Shown piece after piece: positions 1 to 7,059 of a stretch of 11,324 nucleotides of DNA (position 1 is the first letter of the stretch; every line of letters starts with the position of its first letter). This DNA is from an uncultured Oscillospiraceae bacterium (GTDB lineage Bacteria > Bacillota_A > Clostridia > Oscillospirales > Oscillospiraceae), in NCBI GenBank assembly GCA_934667865.1, contig CAKUMR010000017.1:1-11324 (forward strand). The letters are read 5' to 3'. The notes under the pieces are model-generated. The model was not told the origin of the DNA, ran no database searches, and saw only the letters and a list, made by a program, of their open reading frames with translations. Both the position numbers and the translations under genes were made by a program.

Positions 1-848
1 GAATAGCCGGACACGACGATGCCGAATAGATACTTGTCATACAGCTCGCTTTGCAGCAGCAGGCTCGTCAGGCGGTTGAAGAGCGCAGAGATATTCGCGC
101 CGACGGCATCATTGTAATTCGGGCAGAGGAACAGCATGGCATTGCAGTCGCGGATGGCCGGAAGAACCGTTTCGGAGATCGCGCCGCCGTAGAAGCAGCC
201 GCCGTTTTCGGCAAAATGCAGGCAGGTGCGGTAGGAGCAGCCGCGGCAGTCGTGGATCGTGCCGTTTTGCAAAGAAAGCTCTGTGATCTCGCAGGCATCG
301 GACAATCTCCGGCAGATCTCCCGGCCCATCCAGAGCGTGCTGGAGCGGCCGCTCTCCGAAGCGTGCAGCATCAGCAGGCGCGGGCGGCGGAACCGAGGCG
401 GTTGAAAAACCTCCAGCCGCCGGACAAGCTCCCGCGCGCGCGTCCGGTAGGTCTGCTTCAGCGTGAGGCCAAGACGCCCGGCAAGAATATGCTGATTATA
501 GAGCGAACCCGTCCCCTCCACGAGGGGCTTGCCCATAAAGGCGCAGCCCGCGCCGTTGGCGGCGAGAACGACATCCTGCGCGAGCTGTTTGGTGTAAAGC
601 TCCCCTGCCCCATCCAGCAGGACGGCGGCGCAGCTGCCCTGCATGGCGTTCTTCTCCAGACGCAGGCGGCGCAGCAGCGCCAGCGTGGGCGCATCCATGC
701 CGCCCTCGTCTGTTGAGAGGGCAAAGAGCACTCGTTTGCCGCGCAGGTCGTCCCCGGCGGAAAGAAAGCGGTGCGCCGTCTCCTCCAGTGCCGCGGCGGC
801 CGTTTCACGCAGACGGGCGCTGCCGCCCGACATGAGAACATCAATCAT
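1..848 (-). CDS. Cysteine-cluster flavodoxin-family oxidoreductase, 3' end outside window
   Basis: Partial gene: 282 codons are visible and the C-terminus lies beyond the window edge. I translated it by hand from ATG at 848 (MIDVLMSGGSARL); TGGAG at 859-863 is the likely ribosome binding site. Residues about 157-282 resemble a flavodoxin-like NAD(P)H-dependent FMN reductase. A beta strand leads into HASESGRSST (162-171), fitting the FMN phosphate loop. A later CPNYNDAVGANISALFNRL stretch (242-260) takes the place of the usual flavin-binding SPVY-type loop. Between them is a cysteine cluster at C201, C204, C209 and C218 (C-x2-C-x4-C-x8-C), similar in style to iron-sulfur flavoproteins, so a 4Fe-4S cluster is possible. 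Residues 1-150 form a separate domain that may be a second, degenerate flavodoxin-like fold. The start overlaps the end of the dehydrogenase-like gene by 8 nt (ATGATTGA), so it is the third gene of that operon. Its redox substrate is unknown. Confidence 0.8.
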   Translation of the reverse strand, partial: MIDVLMSGGSARLRETAAAALEETAHRFLSAGDDLRGKRVLFALSTDEGGMDAPTLALLRRLRLEKNAMQGSCAAVLLDGAGELYTKQLAQDVVLAANGAGCAFMGKPLVEGTGSLYNQHILAGRLGLTLKQTYRTRARELVRRLEVFQPPRFRRPRLLMLHASESGRSSTLWMGREICRRLSDACEITELSLQNGTIHDCRGCSYRTCLHFAENGGCFYGGAISETVLPAIRDCNAMLFLCPNYNDAVGANISALFNRLTSLLLQSELYDKYLFGIVVSGY

Positions 849-2061
849 AGGAAAATCGCTCCAATCGCTGCTGCACTTCCTCAATTTTCCGGAAAAGCGC
901 GGGATGCAGCGCCTCGCGCTGTGTCAGAATTCCGGCGGAGGTCGTGCGGCTGCGGCAGCCGAAATAGGCGCCGCCCATGGGAATGGCGCTATGGCAGACC
1001 TCACCGCGCACCAGGCGCAGCAGGCTCACGGCCGCAGAGGAAAGCGCCGGCGCAATATAGGGCTTGAAGCCCAGCTCGCGGACGCGCAGGTTGGCCGTCA
1101 CGGTCTCCTGCGTCAGACGCGCGGAAAGTGCTTCGTCGTAATTCTGCGGATGATTTGCAGCGATCAGGTCGGCGCCGTGCGGGCCGTAGACGCGGCCGCA
1201 CGAAAAATCAATGCCGTCCTTTTTCGCGTTGTACGCCGCGCGCGCAGCCATCACGCCAAGACCGAAACCGCGCACCTGCTCCGGCAGGAGCCCTGCTGCG
1301 TCGAACGCGCCGGAGGCATCACGGTTGCTCTCCAGAAATACCGCGCGGCAGAGCTGATCGACCGGGTCGGAGATCTGGCAGAACAGCCCGCCGAAGGCTG
1401 CTTCCCGCGCGCGCCGGGCATAACCGGCCAGCATTTCTCGGTTGCGGACAAACTGCGCCATGCGCACGTCCTGCACATCGGAGCCGACCGGCGGCACGCC
1501 GCGCGAGGCGGTGAAGAGAAACAGGTCGCAGTCGAACAGCCGCTCCGGCGGGCAGATCGCAATTTCCGGCAGGGGCGCGCCGTCCGGCGGGAGCACCTGA
1601 TTCAGCTCCATTTCATACCGGCGGCAGAGCGCCTCATTTGGGTCGTAGATCGCAATGCGGGAAAGCTCGCGGCCAAGCAGCTTCAGGGCAATCAGAAGCG
1701 TACCGCCCACGTCGCCCAGTCCGACCAGTGTGGCCGTCAGGCCGCTTTTCTTCCGCGGACGGGCGAGATGATCAAAGGCGCGCGCAAAGGCGGTGTTCAG
1801 CACCGTCGCGCCGTTTTCCCGCACAAGGGTCTCCAGCTCCGGCAAAGCGGCGGGCGCCTCGTTCGGCAAAAGCACGCAGGCATTTTCCGGCTCCATGATC
1901 TGCGCCGTATTTTCCACGGCGAAGCAGCCGCGGCTTTTCAGCGGGTCCCGCCGGACCAGAAAGACAAGCGGTGCAAAGGGGGCATTCACCCGAGCGGCCT
2001 CCGGCGGAAAGCCGCCGCCCAGATCGCACAGGCAAAAGCCCTTCCAGCTTCTAAACTCCAT
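841..2061 (-). CDS. Divergent lactate/malate dehydrogenase-like NAD-binding protein
   Basis: 406 residues. A Rossmann motif, LVGLGDVGG (112-120), is followed by an acidic residue ending the second strand (IAIYD, D140), which suggests NAD rather than NADP. Further lactate/malate dehydrogenase landmarks follow in order: FTASRGVPPVG (183-193, substrate-loop region), QISDPVD (229-235, like the family VSNPVD) and GRVYGPHG (289-296), whose H295 matches the catalytic histidine of the family GEHG motif. The aspartate partner expected near residues 264-280 is not evident (GFGLGVMAARAAYNAK), and the usual arginine after TAG in the substrate loop is altered. About 105 residues precede the Rossmann fold, an extension absent from ordinary enzymes of this family. 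Start choice: GGAGGAGG at 2070-2077 is 8 nt before ATG 2061. The gene overlaps the end of the upstream fusion gene by 11 nt and the downstream flavodoxin gene by 8 nt. An NAD-linked 2-hydroxyacid or related dehydrogenase is the best guess; the substrate is unknown. Confidence 0.82.
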   Translation of the reverse strand: MEFRSWKGFCLCDLGGGFPPEAARVNAPFAPLVFLVRRDPLKSRGCFAVENTAQIMEPENACVLLPNEAPAALPELETLVRENGATVLNTAFARAFDHLARPRKKSGLTATLVGLGDVGGTLLIALKLLGRELSRIAIYDPNEALCRRYEMELNQVLPPDGAPLPEIAICPPERLFDCDLFLFTASRGVPPVGSDVQDVRMAQFVRNREMLAGYARRAREAAFGGLFCQISDPVDQLCRAVFLESNRDASGAFDAAGLLPEQVRGFGLGVMAARAAYNAKKDGIDFSCGRVYGPHGADLIAANHPQNYDEALSARLTQETVTANLRVRELGFKPYIAPALSSAAVSLLRLVRGEVCHSAIPMGGAYFGCRSRTTSAGILTQREALHPALFRKIEEVQQRLERFSYD

Positions 2062-5000
2062 TCATCGCGCCTCCTCCGGTACGGGTCCTGTCCAGCGTCA
2101 GCAGATCGTCCTCCAGATATGCCGACGCCGGGATGGAAAAATCATAGTCCAGCGCCTTGCCGCGGTCGGGCAGGCGTGGATGCTCGATGGCCTCGCCCAG
2201 ACGGCGCAGCGTCAGCACGGTGTTGAAGCTGCGCTGCTGCACCCGCTCCAATGCCCGCAGAACGCACAGGGCGTTCGTGAGCGCGGTGCGGCTCAGTTCC
2301 CGCACGGCAGGCTGGGCGGCATCGGTAAAATGCCGCGGATAGAAATACGGCAGGATCAGATTGATCGACGGCAGCATCCGGTTCTGCTCCGGGCGGCTGC
2401 CGACGGAGTCGCCGCCGATGAAGGGATAGAGCAGGCTCTCCGTCACCCAGTAGTGCAGATTGGGAATGAAATACTCGCAGTCCACCTGACGGTGCTGCTC
2501 GCGCATCAGGTCACGGCCGCGCCCGGAAAGAATGCCAACGATGATACGGCTGATCTCCAGCCCCTCTCGCTCAAAGATCGGGTTGAGCTTGCCGATGCGG
2601 TAGCCCTTGTGCAGCAGGTCGTCCACGAGAATGACCGGGCGGCGGAAGGACTTGAGCGTGCGCACCTGGTTGGGAAGAGAGCTGTAGCCGGGGTATTCCA
2701 CGACGGAGAAGTTGCTCCCGTCGGGGGCAAAGCACTTGTCGGCGTGCAGGGTCTTGGTCACGGTGCCGGGGACGACCTCGCCGGAGAGAATTTTTCCGTA
2801 GGGCACGCAGAGGAAGTGTCCCTTTGCGCCGCCCGCATGGTCGTGCTGCTGCACGCGGTACATCAGAGCCTGATTGAGAAGCTCCGCGTCGAAGCACAGC
2901 AGGAGCTTGCCGGGATACAGTGCCGTCAGAGCAGTGCGCAGGCGGGGACGGGACTGCTCGATTGCCTCGATCACCTCCGGCGCGTCGCGGTGCGGCGCCT
3001 TGATGCCGAGCAGCAGGTCCTGAATCAGCACCATGGGCATCCGCATATCGACGTAATAGAGATCCGGCACCTCCTCAAAGCGCACGAAGCCAAGCTGCTT
3101 CAGCACATCCAGAAGCGCCTCCTGCCCCTCCGCGCAGCGGCACAGGGCATAGGTATGGTCGTCCGTCAGGCTGCGCACCAGAAGCTCGTTCAGGAGCATC
3201 CGCATATGCTCCCGTGAACCGCCGGCCTCCACGCCGTCGATCATCAGGAGCTTGCCTGAGGTTCGGCGGCGCACGCCGGAGCAGGCCTCCACATCGTGCA
3301 GCTCGTCATAAAGCCCGGCGATGGTCACGCTGTGCGAGCTTGCCGAGCCGACGGTGCGCTGCAAACGGCGCGAGCACAGATAGACCTGCGCGCCCTCGCT
3401 CACACCGGTGAAATACAGATCCTGCGGCGCAAGCTCGCGCTTGAGAATGGGGAAGCGCAGATACAGGCCGTATTCGTAGATATAGGCCTGCACGATGGGG
3501 TCGACCAGTGCGGAAATATCCAGATTCTTGTCGATGGCGTCGCGGATGCGTGTCGAGCTGATGTCCTCCATCTGCTCTGGAAGGGCGAATTCGACCACGC
3601 TGCCGCGCAGGATGGAGGAAACGGGCGGCAGTCCGGTCTCCTCCCCGGCAGGACGCCGGACGATGATATGGTCAAAGGCCGCCGCGCCGTCCGGCGCTTC
3701 GCTGCGGTAGGCGGAGGCATGGCGGATAACGTCGCTGCCCGCGACGATACGCACCTCCCGGCCGGGGAAGCAGGCGCGCAGCGCCCGGAGGTCCTCCGGC
3801 ATGGCGATATTGATGGGAATATCGTCCGGGAAGAGATAGGTGTCCCACTGGTCGGCCACGGACATCCGCACGATCCTGCGGCGCAGGAGCTTGGCCAGCG
3901 TCCGCTTGCTCCATGAGAATTCGTCCACCGCGAGGTAGACCTCAAAGCCGCGGGCGCGGATCTCCTCGACGATGGCCTTATGCCCGGCGGAGAAGGGGTC
4001 GAAGGTGCCGGGGAAAAAGGCCACAGGCTTCGGCGCTTCAAATTGGAACGCACCCTGCTCCACCGTGTAGTGTACCATAAAGCGATAGAGATGATTCAGC
4101 ATGGCGGCACGGTTGAAGAAGCTGAGCTGCCCCGGCTCCGGCTCGGAAAGGAGCGTCAGGAGCTTTTTGTGGATGCGCGTGAAGCAGTAGCTGCGCAGGC
4201 GCAGCGGCAGCGCCTCATTGGCGATCAAGTCGTGGCACAGCACGCACAGCGCGCTCTGGTGAATGGGCGCGTGGTAATGCGCCACACCGACCAGAAGCAG
4301 ACCAAGGCAGCGGTCAGTCAATTCCCGCGAGCCCTCCGGCAGCGAGGCGATCAGGCTGCCGAGCGCGGAAAGCGCCGGGCCTGCGGGGCGGACGGTACCG
4401 GAGCGCAGCAGCGCCTCCAGATAATCGACTGCCTCCATGATCTCCTTTTCCGGCAGGCTGCACACAAGTCTGCCGAGGTAGGGCGGGATGAAGCGCGCGA
4501 TCTGCTCCTGCCCGTTTTCCAGTTCACGCAGGAGATCGACCGCGATCTCGTTGCGCTGATCGACCGTCAGATAGTCCGCGACGGTCAGAAGCGCCTCGCC
4601 CGCGTGCTCGCGCACCGGCAGGTGCTCGCTGACGGACAGGAGGTTGGAAAGGTGCATCGCGGTGTGGAAGGCGTTCTCGCTGTGCTGCCGCACATCGTCG
4701 CAGAGCATATCAATCTGCGCGATCTTCACAATCCAGTGCACCGCGTTTTTCAGATTACTCAGGTAGAGAAGCGACACGTCCGGCTGCGGGGACGGCGCCT
4801 TCCCAAACAGCTTTTCGCGCAGATACGTGACCGCCGGGCTTTCCTCTCCGCAGGGCTGCGCCGCCTTCCGCAGGAAGCCCTCATCTGCGCAGCTGCGCAG
4901 ATGGTGGATGCAGCGCAGGGCGTTGATCTGCCAGCGGTCCACCCCGCTATGCAGCATCCGCAGGAGCGGAGGCTCCGCGGCGGCGAACAGCTCCCGCGAT

Positions 5001-6607
5001 ACCGCGGACGGCGGCACATGGCACATCGCGTCAAAGAGAACAAAGCAATCCGTTTCCGGCAGGCCGTCAAAATGTGCAAACAGCGGCTGTGCCAGCTCCG
5101 GCGCGAGCTGCGGCTCACAGCTTGCGAAGAGCGATTCGCAGATCGCCTTGAGCGAATTGGAAATACGCAGCGCGTGCTTGTGCGCGATCTTATGATCCGG
5201 GTGCAGGCACTGCATCACATAGCTGTCCCAGAGCGCGACAGATTCGTCCAGCAGTGCCAGCATCGTCGGCGCCATGGCCGACTTCGGCGCGGCGGAGGGC
5301 AGCATTTTGCGGTAGCGCGGGCCGCTGTTGGCCAGGATCTGGCCCATAATATGCCCCGCGATGCGGCGCACGTCGCCCTCCGGATACATCAGAAGCTCGT
5401 ACAGAAAGCCCAGCAGCTTCTGCTTGTTGCCGCGCGACATATAGGTATTGTACTCGTCGAACAGGCGCAGATAGGTGCGGATGCGCTGGGTGTTTTTCTC
5501 CCCGCGCGCCTGCTCCAGCAGCAGATCAAAGGAGGCGTCCGTGCTGATGGCGTTCATCAGGCGAATGTTGTTGGAAAAGGTCAGGTCGCGCAGGGCGTCC
5601 AGCGCGTCCTCCTGCGAAAGCAGCGCTGCGTCGCGGACGGACGGTTTTTCTGTTTTGCCGTCGTCCCGCACGCCGCAGCCGCGAAGAAACCGTTCAAAAT
5701 CGTGCAGCTTGCTGTAGACCATCTGGTAGCGGCGGCGTTTTTCCGGCGTCACGTCCGTAAGCTTGGAGAGGATAATGCCGTAGGCCTCCTCCAGAGTACA
5801 GATACGCATTTTTTCCCGGCCGTTTTCCCGGCTGCCGCGGACGCGGAAATCCGCGTAGATCAGCAGCAGCGATTCGATCGTCAGATTTTCAAATTCCAGA
5901 TCCCATGTCGAGTGGTTCGCCGCGATATGCGCGATGGTCTCCAGACCGCGGTCGGCAAGCCACTGCCATGTGTAATAGTAGTGCAGATAGGGAATCCGCG
6001 CGGCATCCGCGCCGCGGCAGGCAAATTTGCCGATGTCGTGCGAGAGCGACGCCGCCGCGACCAGCGGCACATCCACAGGCAGTCCCGCCTCGTGCGCCGT
6101 CAAGGCCGTGCGGACGGCGACGTTGCGCACGCCGATGGTGTGCGAGGCTGCATCAAAGGGCATCAGCTCCCGGCTCAGGCGCAGCGTCAGAAGAAAATGG
6201 TGTTCCTTCGCCGCACGGCAGAAGCGCGCGTACTCCTGCGGAATGTGCGTGTCCAAGGCCGGATCTATGGGCAGAAGATCGGTCAGCGGGTCAAAGAGCG
6301 CGTCCTCGCAGGCAAGCAGCGCCTCCAGCGCGGCGATCAGTATCGCGATCCCCCGCTGCGTTTCCGCCGCAGGCGCGCGGTACTCGGGGTCGGCAAACAG
6401 GCCGTTCGTCAGGTAGATATAGGCTGCCCGCAGCCAGCCTTCCTCCGGCACCGGGCCGCAGTCCGACAGCTCCGGCGCAAGGCGCTGCGCGGCCTGCGTC
6501 AGAAAGCAGGCGCGGTCAAATTCCGCTCCGGCAAACAGGGCGCAGAAGCGCTCGGGCGTCAGGCCTGCGGGGACGTTATTTCTGAGGCATTCCGGCGAAA
6601 AGCGCAT
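2051..6607 (-). CDS. Multidomain fusion: HD hydrolase, HEAT-like, NadD-like, GNAT-like, PRTase-like
   Basis: 1518 residues, presumably cytosolic (no signal peptide or membrane segment). Residues about 150-310 form an HD phosphohydrolase domain resembling YqeK: H156, H190-D191 (SLSHDIGK), H209, H232 and D253. Residues about 320-850 are helical with HEAT/ARM-like repeats. Residues about 860-1047 are a NadD-like nucleotidyltransferase: FFPGTFDPFSAGH (864-876), where S873 replaces the first histidine of HxGH, and ISSTRIR (1016-1022). Residues about 1055-1195 resemble a GNAT acetyltransferase (weak call; LKQLGFVRFEE near 1169-1179). Residues about 1225-1510 look like a class I phosphoribosyltransferase, with ILVDDLLHKGYRIGK (1326-1340) in place of the usual VDDxxxTG PRPP loop. 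Start choice: AGGAG at 6616-6620 is 8 nt before ATG 6607, behind a good promoter. It is first gene of a three-gene operon. In many Firmicutes nadD and yqeK are separate adjacent genes; here both activities sit in one chain. Family knowledge suggests nucleotide or NAD-type chemistry; the exact reaction is not known. Confidence 0.88.
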   Translation of the reverse strand: MRFSPECLRNNVPAGLTPERFCALFAGAEFDRACFLTQAAQRLAPELSDCGPVPEEGWLRAAYIYLTNGLFADPEYRAPAAETQRGIAILIAALEALLACEDALFDPLTDLLPIDPALDTHIPQEYARFCRAAKEHHFLLTLRLSRELMPFDAASHTIGVRNVAVRTALTAHEAGLPVDVPLVAAASLSHDIGKFACRGADAARIPYLHYYYTWQWLADRGLETIAHIAANHSTWDLEFENLTIESLLLIYADFRVRGSRENGREKMRICTLEEAYGIILSKLTDVTPEKRRRYQMVYSKLHDFERFLRGCGVRDDGKTEKPSVRDAALLSQEDALDALRDLTFSNNIRLMNAISTDASFDLLLEQARGEKNTQRIRTYLRLFDEYNTYMSRGNKQKLLGFLYELLMYPEGDVRRIAGHIMGQILANSGPRYRKMLPSAAPKSAMAPTMLALLDESVALWDSYVMQCLHPDHKIAHKHALRISNSLKAICESLFASCEPQLAPELAQPLFAHFDGLPETDCFVLFDAMCHVPPSAVSRELFAAAEPPLLRMLHSGVDRWQINALRCIHHLRSCADEGFLRKAAQPCGEESPAVTYLREKLFGKAPSPQPDVSLLYLSNLKNAVHWIVKIAQIDMLCDDVRQHSENAFHTAMHLSNLLSVSEHLPVREHAGEALLTVADYLTVDQRNEIAVDLLRELENGQEQIARFIPPYLGRLVCSLPEKEIMEAVDYLEALLRSGTVRPAGPALSALGSLIASLPEGSRELTDRCLGLLLVGVAHYHAPIHQSALCVLCHDLIANEALPLRLRSYCFTRIHKKLLTLLSEPEPGQLSFFNRAAMLNHLYRFMVHYTVEQGAFQFEAPKPVAFFPGTFDPFSAGHKAIVEEIRARGFEVYLAVDEFSWSKRTLAKLLRRRIVRMSVADQWDTYLFPDDIPINIAMPEDLRALRACFPGREVRIVAGSDVIRHASAYRSEAPDGAAAFDHIIVRRPAGEETGLPPVSSILRGSVVEFALPEQMEDISSTRIRDAIDKNLDISALVDPIVQAYIYEYGLYLRFPILKRELAPQDLYFTGVSEGAQVYLCSRRLQRTVGSASSHSVTIAGLYDELHDVEACSGVRRRTSGKLLMIDGVEAGGSREHMRMLLNELLVRSLTDDHTYALCRCAEGQEALLDVLKQLGFVRFEEVPDLYYVDMRMPMVLIQDLLLGIKAPHRDAPEVIEAIEQSRPRLRTALTALYPGKLLLCFDAELLNQALMYRVQQHDHAGGAKGHFLCVPYGKILSGEVVPGTVTKTLHADKCFAPDGSNFSVVEYPGYSSLPNQVRTLKSFRRPVILVDDLLHKGYRIGKLNPIFEREGLEISRIIVGILSGRGRDLMREQHRQVDCEYFIPNLHYWVTESLLYPFIGGDSVGSRPEQNRMLPSINLILPYFYPRHFTDAAQPAVRELSRTALTNALCVLRALERVQQRSFNTVLTLRRLGEAIEHPRLPDRGKALDYDFSIPASAYLEDDLLTLDRTRTGGGAMNGV

Positions 6608-6615
6608 GGCAGTCG

Positions 6616-6620
6616 CTCCT
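6616..6620 (-). promoter_or_regulatory. Ribosome binding site of the fusion gene
   Basis: AGGAG on the minus strand, 8 nt upstream of ATG 6607. It supports the annotated start of the multidomain protein. Confidence 0.75.
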
Positions 6621-6639
6621 TTTTTCTTGTGTTTTTCTT

Positions 6640-6668
6640 ATTATAACGAAGAATCCGGCGCAGTACAA
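6640..6668 (-). promoter_or_regulatory. Sigma-A-type promoter of the fusion-gene operon
   Basis: On the minus strand, TTGTAC (6668-6663) and TATAAT (6645-6640) are separated by exactly 17 bp. Transcription should begin near 6633, giving a leader of roughly 25 nt before ATG 6607. The -35 hexamer partly lies in one arm of the palindrome at 6654-6695. Confidence 0.8.
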
Positions 6669-6695
6669 CAGTAAAATCTGCCGTACTGCGCCGGA
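6654..6695 (-). terminator. Hairpin terminator after the small membrane protein gene
   Basis: Perfect 13-bp inverted repeat: TCCGGCGCAGTAC (6654-6666) and GTACTGCGCCGGA (6683-6695), with a 16-nt loop. On the minus strand it starts 11 nt after the stop codon at 6706 and is followed by UUCUUCGUUAUAAU, a moderately U-rich tail, which fits an intrinsic terminator. Read on the plus strand there is no U tract. The distal arm overlaps the -35 box of the next operon, so the same DNA palindrome could also serve as an operator; that part is inference. Confidence 0.7.
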
Positions 6696-6705
6696 ACGCG
6701 AAAAA

Positions 6706-7059
6706 TCAGAACAGCGTGCGCAGGAAGAAGTAGAAATCCTTCGTGTAGCTGCCGACTTCCTTGAACGCCTGTACAAGAATCAGCGCATAAAGCACGCAGC
6801 AGAGGATGGACACCGGAATGCCGATGATGGACAAGATCTTGCCGAGACGCGCCTGTTTGGTCGCGCGGCCATAGTTCTTGCTGCGGGAAATGCTGCCGGT
6901 GATCAGGCCCGCAATGGCGAAGGCAATGCCGACAAAGAAGGTGCACAGGGACGCGATGCCGCAGCCCATGCTGATGTAGCCCAGCACACGCGCGCTGGTG
7001 GGAACCGGGGGTTCTGCCGGGACAGGAGTCTGGACGTAGCCGTTTTCAAATTCATTCAT
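6706..7059 (-). CDS. Small two-TM membrane protein (DUF4190-like)
   Basis: 117 residues from ATG 7059 (MNEFENGYVQTP). A longer reading from 7110 is possible, but AAAGGA at 7069-7074 lies 9 nt before ATG 7059 and supports the shorter form. Layout: a proline-rich cytosolic N-terminus (TPVPAEPPVP, 11-20), a glycine-rich hydrophobic segment (about 24-56), a basic loop (SRSKNYGRATKQARLGK, 58-74), a second hydrophobic segment (about 75-98) with a CC pair, and a short aromatic tail. This layout matches small DUF4190-type membrane proteins of Firmicutes, whose role is unknown. The start overlaps the yfhO-like stop by 8 nt (ATGAATGA), so translation is probably coupled. It is the last gene of the operon, followed by the hairpin at 6654-6695. 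The family name is tentative; the membrane topology is clear. Confidence 0.8.
   Translation of the reverse strand: MNEFENGYVQTPVPAEPPVPTSARVLGYISMGCGIASLCTFFVGIAFAIAGLITGSISRSKNYGRATKQARLGKILSIIGIPVSILCCVLYALILVQAFKEVGSYTKDFYFFLRTLF

Noticed and set aside
643..2226. Long plus-strand open frame (527 codons) opposite the dehydrogenase-like gene
   Set aside because: It is rich in Arg, Ala and Gln, has no recognisable motif, and lies antisense to a gene with clear Rossmann-fold motifs. GC-rich codon use on the minus strand explains it.
3980..6646. Long plus-strand open frame (888 codons) opposite the fusion gene
   Set aside because: Low-complexity Arg/Gln/Ala composition and no family motif; the minus strand carries convincing HD and nucleotidyltransferase signatures. 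It is treated as an antisense shadow.
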